A stretch of 64,000 nucleotides of DNA. Source: Paratinospora sagittata. Taxonomy: Eukaryota > Streptophyta > Magnoliopsida > Ranunculales > Menispermaceae. Of the stretch, positions 56,260-64,000 are shown one piece after another. The stretch spans positions 12,294,420 through 12,358,419 of the forward strand of contig CM069600.1 in assembly GCA_035771175.1 (NCBI GenBank), given 5' to 3'. The position numbers were made by a program, and so were the translations under genes. The notes under the pieces are model-generated. The model was not told where the DNA came from. It searched no databases and was given only the letters and a program-made list of their open reading frames with translations. The stretch's first letter is position 1; each line of letters starts with the position of its first letter.

Positions 56260-58130
56260 CTCTTAGGATCTATTTCTATCTATTCTTCTTTAAAAGCTCA
56301 TGAACGAGTCTGCTCATGGATTTGTTCTTACTCGTTCTTCATTTTAAGTTCACAGGTTAGTACGCCTTTACGTACTTATAAATAAGGTCACATGGAAAAA
56401 CAATTTAGTTAAGTGGGATGTGGTTCGCCGTCCTGTTGAGAAATGAGGGCTTGGTATTGGTGCCCTTACTTTAAAGAATATTGCTTTATGTGCAAAATAG
56501 TTATGGAGATATGGCAAGGAGATAGATTTGTTGTGGGTTAAAGTGGTTGATAGCAGATTTGGATGGGGTGGTAATGGTGCATTTTCAAAAAAGGTTAAGG
56601 GGACTTCGTTTAGAAGTCCTTGGAAATTTATCTCATCATTACTCTCAGAATTTTCAAGTCACCTCCAGCTAAGTCTGGGAGATGGGCTCACCTTTCGTTT
56701 TTGGGAAGATATATGGCTTGATTCCATTCATCGTGCAAACCTTTATCCTAACTTGTTTCGTACATCAACCATACACAATTAATCAATTACGACTTTCACT
56801 TATTCTAACCCATCAACACTAGTGTATCTTGGAACCTTCACCTTATTAGAGGCCTTTCCTGCAGTGCACAAAACAAACTTACTACCCTTCTACCTAGGCT
56901 TCAGCAAATTAGCTTTAAGAACAATCATGACGCAGCTACATGGACATTCAACCCCTTACGAGCTTTTTCTTGTAAATCTTATTTTTGGTTCTTAATGTGT
57001 TTGGAATGTGCATGTTCCATCTAAAGTCAAGGTGTTTGGGTGGCTTGTTGCCCATAACAAGGCCAATTCTTGCGATGTACTTCAGAAACGCTTTCCTTCC
57101 ATGTGTCTCTCTCCCCATTGGTGTTTGCTTTGTATGTAGGATGGTGAGACTTTGGAGCATTTATTTTTCAAATGCAAGGTAACTAGAAGGATTTGGCTCA
57201 AGTGGAAGGATTTCTCTATGAATAAGATGTTTCCCCCAAACAAATTGATTGAATGTCTCTCCCTTTACCATATTCCTCACCTCTCTTCCCGTGATAAGGA
57301 AGTAGGTGTTATTGCTTTCTATGCGACGGTGTGGACAGTATGGTTGGAACGAAATCACAGAATTTTTAATGATGTGGTAAAAGAGGAAACTCAGTTGTGG
57401 GATGAAATTAAACTTTTGAAAAGTTCTTGGGTTTTTGAGTCCCCCTTTTCAAAAGGTTATTTGGTGGCAAGTTGGTTACCAAATTGTTCTTTTGGGTTGG
57501 GCGTGTGTGTCGACTTCTTGCTTGATTTATGTTGTTGCTACTCTCTTCTGTTGTTTTCTTTCGATGTTCTGCTCTCTGTCTTCTTTTTTTCTTGGCTTTG
57601 TACCACTGGTACAATGATTGGGTTGTTTTGGTTTGGCTCATCTCAATAAAATTCCTTCATGTTCCTACTCAAAATATAAATAAGGTCATGTGATATTCGT
57701 TCTTTCTAGTGTTTCCTTATAATTCGCTTATAGACAAGGTCATGTAATTTATCTTGCTCGTTCTTTCTCAGAAGCTCACAGGCAAGTTTGCTAACTAATA
57801 GAATCGCTTTTAAGGCTTATAGACAAAGTCATGTGATCCATCTTGTTCATTCTTCTTTAGAAGCTCACAAACAGGTTTGCTAATAAAATTGCTTCCACAA
57901 GTTTATGAGGTCTTCGTCCTACCTGTTCTTCATTAGGAGTTCATAGGCAAGTCTTTCTTAGAAGCTCGTGAAAAGGTTTGCTTATATAATTGCTTTCACT
58001 TGCTTATGTATAAGGTCATATGGCATTCATTGTCCAGCCCATTCTTTCTTAAAAGTTCGTCAAGTTTGCTGATAGAATCACTTCCACCGGCTTATGAATA
58101 AAGTCACATAATGTTCATCTTGTGCCCCAA
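56260..58130 (+). repeat. ~95-bp tandem repeat array interrupted by a LINE
   Basis: Repeats at 56260-56390 and 57675-58130 share ttagaagctcac, aggcaagtttgct, aataagaatcgcttt-like and cttatgaataaggtcat-type words. They are the reverse complement of the repeat at 15150-15526. At least five diverged units remain on the right side. Confidence 0.7.
56391..57674 (+). mobile_element. 5'-truncated L1-type LINE with 14-bp target duplication
   Basis: tataaataaggtca flanks both ends exactly (56377-56390 and 57675-57688). The insert carries the C-terminal part of a plant LINE ORF2: GLGIGALTLKNIALCAK, SLGDGLTFRFWEDIWL (56528-56782 open), KVFGWLVAHNKANSCDVL, ETLEHLFFKCK and WLKWKDF (57152-57649 open), with stops between. 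It ends with aataaaattcc and a short A-rich tail (actcaaaa). Endonuclease and most of the RT are missing, as expected of an incomplete reverse-transcription event. Confidence 0.85.
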
Positions 58131-58724
58131 TACAAGAATATTAAAATAAATAATTTTACGTTATTTCTTAAATATTCAAATTAATTTCATAAAGGCAACG
58201 TTTGGTTTCTTATTCGAAAACAAGTTCCTGCAGAACTAGGATAAGCATTTGAGTAGAATTGAGAATTTGTGATTTTCAAAATCTTGTTTGGTTTGTTATT
58301 ACAAAATAAATTTCAGGATTCAAATAAAAAAGTGATTCATATCATTAAGTATACCCATTCCAAATTTCATTCGATCAAATAACCCAGTGGCTAATACATA
58401 ATAAATAACTTAAAAGTGGTGTCTTGCACACCATTTAAGGGGTACTAATTATTTTTTAAAAGACTATTGTTTACTTTACCTGGTAAAAGCTATTATAATG
58501 TAAGGTATTATTATTTACTTAACTCAAATAAGTGTTATAATACTATTTTAATTATAATTGTTTATTTCATTGGATAAAAAACAATAATATACCCTATAAT
58601 ACTACCCACCCCCAATAATAATTTTTACTATTATTATTTTATGTACAACTGCTTATTTCAATTAACAAAGAAATTATCTTTCAAAAAAAATGAATAAGCT
58701 TTTTTTTTTTTAGAAGAAGCTCGA
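58131..58724. other. Intergenic DNA, no gene
   Basis: AT-rich, no ORF or repeat recognised. It resembles degenerate MITE-like sequence (ttgtttggtttgttat) also seen near 32310, but ends were not defined. Confidence 0.4.
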
Positions 58725-59310
58725 CCATCGATTACTGTAAAATCTCAAAGGAACCATCCATTCCTAAATTTCTAATAAACCAATCCTTTCGTAACAAACA
58801 AAAGAAACAAAAAAATCAAGAACAGTTAAAAAGAAATGAACAGATTCGTAGATCGATCATAGAAAGTTTTCAAAAGAGAAATTAATAATAATGTACTTAA
58901 GCGTTACTAGGCCAGCTTCAATGAACTACATCTCAGCAAGCCTGAAGAGCGAAAGAATCATCAATTTACGAGCAGATTAACACCTCCCTTTCCATTGTTA
59001 TTTTTTACGGAAAGAGGGCTGCCTGAATTTCTACTCGATTTTTTTCTTTTTTAGTAAAACACAGATTCAACACATTGATCTAATCTGATCTAAAACAGAG
59101 AACGAGAGATCATGAAAATCTTACGAGAAGAACTGCTGCGAACGAAGACGAAGATATATATATATATATTAATCTAATCTAATATTATCAAGCAGAGAAC
59201 AAGAGATCATGAAAATCTTACGTGAAGAAACTTCTGGGAACGAAGACGAAGAAGATATGTATGTGTGTGTGTATTTATAAGGTTTTGGGATCAGAGTAAA
59301 ACCCTAATCT
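58725..59310 (-). promoter_or_regulatory. Candidate promoter with a duplicated 5' exon and intron donor
   Basis: On the minus strand: TAGGGTTT (a telo-box complement; aaaccctaa on the plus strand near 59299), TATAAATA at 59279-59272, then ATCTTC-TTCGTCTTCGTTCC...AG and a donor-like TTCAC/GTAAGATTTTCATG near 59220. About 95 bp further on the whole exon-donor block is repeated (ATCTTCGTCTTCGTTCGCAGCAG ... GTAAGATTTTCATG, 59076-59160). An acceptor-like TTTTACAG precedes ATGGTCGAGC at about 58733. The ATG opens only ~15 codons before a stop. Telo-box plus TATA is common in plant ribosomal and translation genes. This could be a gene whose coding part has been lost or a non-coding RNA gene. Confidence 0.35.
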
Positions 59311-61369
59311 CTTGCTAGTCAAGTTACCAAAATACCCCTGTCTAATGTATTCGTATATGTTTGGTATTTGTATTCATAAAATATTTTTCCTTTTTTTTAT
59401 ATTTTTATTCAAAAAAATGTTTTTTTTTCTTTTTTTGGCAAAAAAAAAAATATTTATTTGGCATTTGTATTGAAAAAATGTATTTTTTGGTATTTTAATT
59501 AAAAAAAATGTTTTTAAGATATGTAAACAGTGAAAAATTTGTTTACTAATTCTTAATGTACCCACTAAAAACGCTATCTAACCACATGTTTTACAAGTTT
59601 CAATAATGATAGATAATAAATGGGTATAGAGAGTATTTTTAATGAGTACATTTAGAATTACTCAAACTTGTTTGGTAAGTTTCATAGAAGAAAAAAAATC
59701 TCTCAAAATAATAAAACGAACAATGTTCGATTAACATACTTTGTTGACATTGCCTATAAAAGTTATTAAATTATCTCAAATTACGTGTTAATGTGCAATT
59801 CAAGGCAATCCAACAACTTTTAAGGATAATGTCAACAAAATGTATTTAAAAAAGTGTGTTTTCAAAACATTTTTTCTAACAAAAAAAAGTAAAAAAAAAA
59901 ATGACCTATCCATGTTTTTTGAAAGTGGTTAAACATGGAGTGTTTTTTTAGATTTGATCTCAAAAATTGGTTTTAGATCTAAGTCAAGCCAAACAAACTT
60001 TTGTTACTTTTTTCTACTTTTGGTTTTTAAATACCGAAAACAAAATTTTAATTTGATACCAAACGCAACCTAAATACATAACAACTATGCAAATAAGTAT
60101 TGACACTGTGACTAAAAGTTTTAAATTTATTTACTATGTCATTAACAAGCAACATAAAAGTTTTTTATGAAAAGAATCTAAGATTGAAAACTATTTGCCA
60201 TGTAATCAACAAAAGAGAAATAAAAACTATGAAAGGCTAAGGAAGCTTTTGGTTTGTTATCCTAAAACATAGAATTGTATCATTTTCTCTTTATTTGTTG
60301 AACTTGAAAAATAAGAAAGGAAAACTTGAAAAACGACATTTTAGGGTTTAGGGTTTAGATTTGTTATCTCATGAAAAACGACATTTTAAGATTTAGAGTT
60401 TAGGGTTTAAGTTTGTTCTCCCAAGCCATGTCATTTTTTTTAGAGTCGAATCCGATATGCATATACGAATTTTGCTTTGCCAAACGAGTTTTCAACCTTT
60501 TTTTTTTTTTTTTGTGGTTGAAAAAACAAAAAACTCTATCGCAATCTTGAACCAAACGCGGCCTAAAATAAAAAGGGGTTTACGTGTTTTATGAATTATG
60601 AAACACTTTTTCATCTGGTAGACAGAAATTTGTTCCCAAAGTCACAAGTAACAAATAAGTGCCCAAGCAGTAGGCTCTTCTTTGGTTTTATCTGCTAAAT
60701 GCAATCTGAAGTTATAAATTCCTTTTAATTTGCACAAAAAATATATAATTAGATTTTCAAATCTTCAAAACTATTTAAGAATTTATTGAAGTAACAAAAA
60801 TGAAATTGCTATTAGACTGTCAAATCTTCAAAACTAGTAGTGCATATCCTTAACTACCCTTAATTTACTAAAAGTTTTACTCTTAATGAAGTTTAAAATA
60901 TATGGTACTATTGTAATATTTCATAAATAAATCACATTCTAAAGAGTAGGTATGTGGGTAATTTGCTAATAAGGCACTAAAAAATTTCTTTTGTAATATT
61001 TAGTAAATGTAAAACTTATTTTAAGATTTTTTATTTTTTATTTTTGTTATTTTCAACCCCTTTTTTGTAACTTTTAACCCCTCTTATTTATTTATTTATT
61101 TAACAATTTATTATAACTTTCATCTAACTTTCAACCCCTCTTATTTATTTATTTCTTTTTTAGAAACTTTCAACCTCCTCTTATTTATTTTTATTTTTTT
61201 TGGTAACTTTCAATACCCTTTTATTCTTTGTTGTATTTGATACTTTCAACCCCTTTTATTCTTTTTATGTTTAGTACCTTCAACCCCCTTCTATTCATGC
61301 GCAAAGACTAGTTGAAGTAACAAAAATATAACACATACAATTAACTAGATATACTAAAACATATTTTCT
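59311..61369. other. Intergenic DNA with telomere-like and pyrimidine repeats
   Basis: gggtttagggtttag near 60343-60360 and again near 60395-60412 (tttagggttt) resembles plant telomere repeat, only two to three units each. 61065-61290 repeats 'ctttcaaccccttttattcttt'-like words about six times in diverged form. No gene. Confidence 0.5.
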
Positions 61370-61545
61370 TCTCTTTTTTTCTTTGGTTACAAAAAAATGA
61401 GTATGTAGACGGGTTGACCCCATACCTAGGCAAGACACACGCGGGATGCCCAACTCACCAAAGGCCATCAATCAACACGAATCAAACTCTAGTCTTCACC
61501 GGACTACTGCAGTTAGCGTTCAACGACTGAGCCACCTTAAAGAGC
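61370..61545 (-). mobile_element. tRNA-derived SINE (upstream one of a pair)
   Basis: Minus strand A box GGTGGCTCAGTCG (61536-61525) and B box GAGTTTGATTCG (61490-61479), with a T run on the plus strand at the left end consistent with an A-rich tail. Boundaries are approximate. Confidence 0.55.
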
Positions 61546-61550
61546 TACTA

Positions 61551-61745
61551 AATTTTTATTTTTTTTTTGGTTTCCCACAAGATGTCCCCACATCCTTCGA
61601 GTATGGGATTAGTCCCCGTTCAAAACGGGAGCAGAATGGTAGACCTCTCCCAACGATGGCACCTCCAAGAATCGAACCTTAGAACTTCTATACAGGAACA
61701 ACCTTGGGACTCACCCTTCTTCCACTGAGCCAACCGTCAACCACT
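61551..61745 (-). mobile_element. tRNA-derived SINE with perfect A and B boxes
   Basis: Minus strand A box TGGCTCAGTGG (61733-61722) and B box GGTTCGATTCT (61678-61668), and an A-rich tail corresponding to 61551-61572. It lies head to tail with the SINE at 61370-61545, inserted at that element's 5' side. A 7-bp tttagta occurs on both flanks but is short. Confidence 0.7.
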
Positions 61746-62471
61746 CTATTGGTACTAAAACATAGACTTTCATGAAAAGGAAATATGTTTTATATGAAAT
61801 ACCTCAGACCTTCTACATTAGTTAGACTATGTAGTATGTATACACCCAATGATATGTACCCTAAGATATTGCATCTAAACATCAGCACAGGTTCTTTTGG
61901 ATGTGACTTTGCTACAAACAAAGTGTCCAAACAGTAAATGCTGTTGCAAGAGTGAACAAAATAGAAATTCATTTGTTTTAAAATGGAGGCTATGGAGCCA
62001 CCCAATGCCCCCATTATGTGATTGTGGTTAGGTCATTTTCCATCATTCCCAACATGAACACAAGTACTTGAATAAATTCTAAGCCACAGCAGAAAACGAT
62101 TATTAAATAAATATTATATATAGTTCTTATATCAGGCAGTTCTTAAGGTGCATAAGTAATAAGTTGTCGGGTTAAAGATTAATTTCAATACAAAAAACAG
62201 CCATGTGGAACAAAGTAAAAACAAAACAGACAAGTTTGCAGTTTTTACCATCAAGAATATTGGGGTTGAACATTTCAATAGCTTGTTAATCCCAATAACT
62301 AGTTGAGAAACCAACAGCCAACAAATCAATGAACATTAAGTTGTGTATCGATCATGCATGGGAACAATGAATATAACAGAAAAATACAAGGAAATATTAC
62401 AAAGAGCAATGACGATATGAGTAAGCCCGTTTGCTTGTTTACCTCATTATAGTACTCTCACAGAAGCACAA

Positions 62472-62591
62472 CTAGAAAACTTCAGTTGCCATAGTACTGG
62501 TGGGAATCCTATGGCGCTTTTCCACGTGTGATGATGGAAACCATCCTGCTTTACCTTTGCATTCTCCTTCTGACCAGCCTGATTGAGCCAC
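62472..62591 (-). CDS. Last exon of an SH3-domain protein gene (SH3P-like)
   Basis: A 39-codon exon, minus strand, ends with TAG at 62474-62472 and starts at 62591 directly after a splice acceptor (TTGCAG, with a pyrimidine-rich stretch before it) in phase 0. It reads SGWSEGECKGKAGWFPSSHVEKR followed by a short tail ending ATEVF. This is the second half of an SH3 domain: the W of the peptide-binding face, the ECKGKAGWFP core and the last strand. It closely resembles the C-terminus of Arabidopsis SH3P1-3, BAR-SH3 proteins acting in clathrin-mediated trafficking and autophagy (from memory). No earlier exon was found to 64000, so a long intron or the window edge separates it. The 72-codon frame overlapping it is a shifted shadow. 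Confidence 0.7.
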   Translation of the reverse strand: MAQSGWSEGECKGKAGWFPSSHVEKRHRIPTSTMATEVF

Positions 62592-64000
62592 CTGCAACAT
62601 GTGAAGATGGTTGAAACATACTGACTGACCAGGCAAACCAGTACAGATCCATGTATGATGTGCAATGTTATTCTAACAAGTTTTAGTTAATCTTAGTTCT
62701 GTTATTTGTAGATGAATAAAATTAGTAAAGTTATGTGATTCTAGAAGGGCTTTAATTCTTTTAGTCATTATTTGGGGTAAGATTTTTTTTGTTTTTTTTT
62801 TGTTTTAAATATGATTATATTGTTTAATTTAGTGAGAATTTTATTACTTCAGTTGTTTAGCTTCTGCAGTAAACATTTATAGGTGTCTATAATTAATAAT
62901 TTTCTAACAGGATTTGTTATGCTTGCTATTATCTACTTCTACCAATTCATCCCATTGTTGAACATGCATTAAAGTTCACAGCAAACATATTGGATAACAT
63001 TCATTCTAAGTCCTACCCTACACAAGTAGTGAAGTCATCTGGTAATTGACAAGAATCATTTGACACTGTCGACCAAAGTCACGTCATTTTACATTAAGTA
63101 CAAATGGTAGATGATGCCAATGTATTGCAAACCTCTGTTGGGATAAACCACACTACAGGTTACTGAAATTTTATGTAAGAATTGACATTAATAAAAAATA
63201 AAAAATAAAAAAATAAATATTAATTCTTATAACAGGAATTGTTATGCCTCTATAATAAATTGAGTTACTGAATTATGTGGTTTTTTTTTTTCCTTTTTTT
63301 CTATTATTTTCTTCTTCCTTCTTGTTCTACATCAAAATGTGTAGATCAGGACAAAGAAAAATGAATTAATTCAGAACATGTTAAGATTCATTTTCTAGAG
63401 CATAAGCTTTTGCAAGACTGATCCAAGTCTCCAGGGTGACATCTTTGAAATTTCTGGTTTTTAGGACAGATAGAGACATACAAAGAGACTGATGATCAAG
63501 GGGCTTTTCCAAAAACATTTACTTTAGGTTTTCAAGAATTTCTAACCAAGGAAGCTGTGTTTCTTAAAATTGAGAATTCAAAAGGTGCACACAGCTAGAA
63601 GGATTTACAGAGGACTCTTTGGTTTAGAATTTGGTGGATTACAGAAAAGGGCTCATTTTGAGGTAAATTGTTTTGGGCTTCTTTATCTCAATTGTGAATT
63701 GTTTTGTTGTGAGACAGCAAAAAGCTTCCGAGGAAGTTTTTCCTCCAGGAGAGGTTTTACCTCATAAAAATTCTTGTATGTGGGGTGGAATAATGATTTT
63801 GATTTTAATTCTCATTCTTCAAATTAATTATTGATTAAACAATCAATAGTGTTTCTAGCACAAAAGTTTTTGACACCAACTTAAAAGAAAGGAACTTGAA
63901 GGGTACCTCTATTTGGATTGCCTCATTTCTAAAGATTACCAAAGAGAGAAAAAAAAACAAAAAGAAAAAAAAAAGAAAAAAGAAAAGCTTAGTAGATAGT
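62592..64000. other. Right end: probable intron of the SH3P-like gene
   Basis: No exon recognised on the minus strand. T and A runs near 62785-62805, 63190-63215 and 63282-63300. 63580-63860 has an LTR-like look (ataaaaattcttgtatg, then attgattaaacaatcaatag, a short inverted repeat) but no second copy in the window. The plus-strand frame at 63570-63767 has no recognised motif. Confidence 0.45.

Noticed and set aside
58880..58990. C/D box snoRNA on the minus strand (TGATGA followed by CTGA)
   Set aside because: Spacing between the boxes is too short and no terminal stem was visible.
60333..60432. Interstitial telomere array
   Set aside because: Only two or three degenerate gggttta units at each place; too short to call more than telomere-like.
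63580..63860. LTR or TRIM at the right end
   Set aside because: Composition and the ataaaaattcttgtatg phrase look LTR-like, but no second copy, PBS or target duplication is visible in the window.
1..64000. CRISPR array, prophage or bacterial operon
   Set aside because: Spliced genes, plant LTR elements, SINEs, LINEs and a Helitron show a plant nuclear genome; no regularly spaced repeats of CRISPR type.

Overview
This is nuclear DNA from a flowering plant, most likely a eudicot. It is very AT-rich, has long poly-A/T and TA runs, and is made mostly of plant retrotransposon families. It carries plant-type tRNA-derived SINEs, a Helitron remnant, a gene-fragment-carrying DNA transposon and only a few host sequences. 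The species cannot be named from the sequence. Nearly all long reading frames belong to mobile elements, and most are broken.

Layout. 0.6-9.8 kb: Ty3/gypsy copy A on the minus strand (LTR, PBS, an extra ORF1, a repetitive spacer, then gag-pol), cut off inside integrase at the left and hit in gag by a 502-bp palindromic insertion. 9.8-12.9 kb: a decayed copia element with two LTRs and no ORF. 14.1-15.0 kb: a two-exon defensin-like secreted peptide gene, the clearest complete host gene. 15.1-16.9 kb: a tandem repeat, an inverted pair of copia LTR ends and a copia RNase H/RT fragment. 16.9-18.5 kb: gypsy copy C on the plus strand (short LTR, PBS, broken ORF1). 18.5-23.3 kb: a Tork/TNT1-94-like copia element on the minus strand, fused to copy C. 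23.4-33.4 kb: a hAT-like MITE candidate, three SINEs, a Pack-type element carrying a PPR fragment, a copia LTR and a LINE fragment. 33.5-43.6 kb: gypsy copy B on the minus strand with both LTRs, chromodomain integrase, upstream ORF1 and a small downstream ORF3. 43.6-46.8 kb: a Helitron Rep remnant. 46.8-55.4 kb: nested direct and tandem repeats. 55.4-58.1 kb: a tandem repeat interrupted by a LINE with a 14-bp target-site duplication. 58.7-59.3 kb: a promoter-like segment with a duplicated 5' exon. 61.4-61.7 kb: two SINEs. 62.5 kb: the last exon of an SH3-domain (SH3P-like) gene on the minus strand, whose other exons should lie to the right.

How the parts relate. Copies A, B and C share LTR ends, a tRNA-iMet-type PBS and the same extra ORF1, so they are one chromovirus family. 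Its order is LTR - PBS - ORF1 - spacer - gag-pol(chromodomain) - ORF3 - PPT - LTR. Comparing copies gives an empty site that proves the palindromic element is a true insertion with a 5-bp duplication. That palindrome, which has divergent tRNA-like promoters in its centre and LTR-like TG...CA ends, and the ORF1/ORF3 equipped chromovirus are the two most unusual things here.

All family names come from motifs read by eye; no database search was possible.
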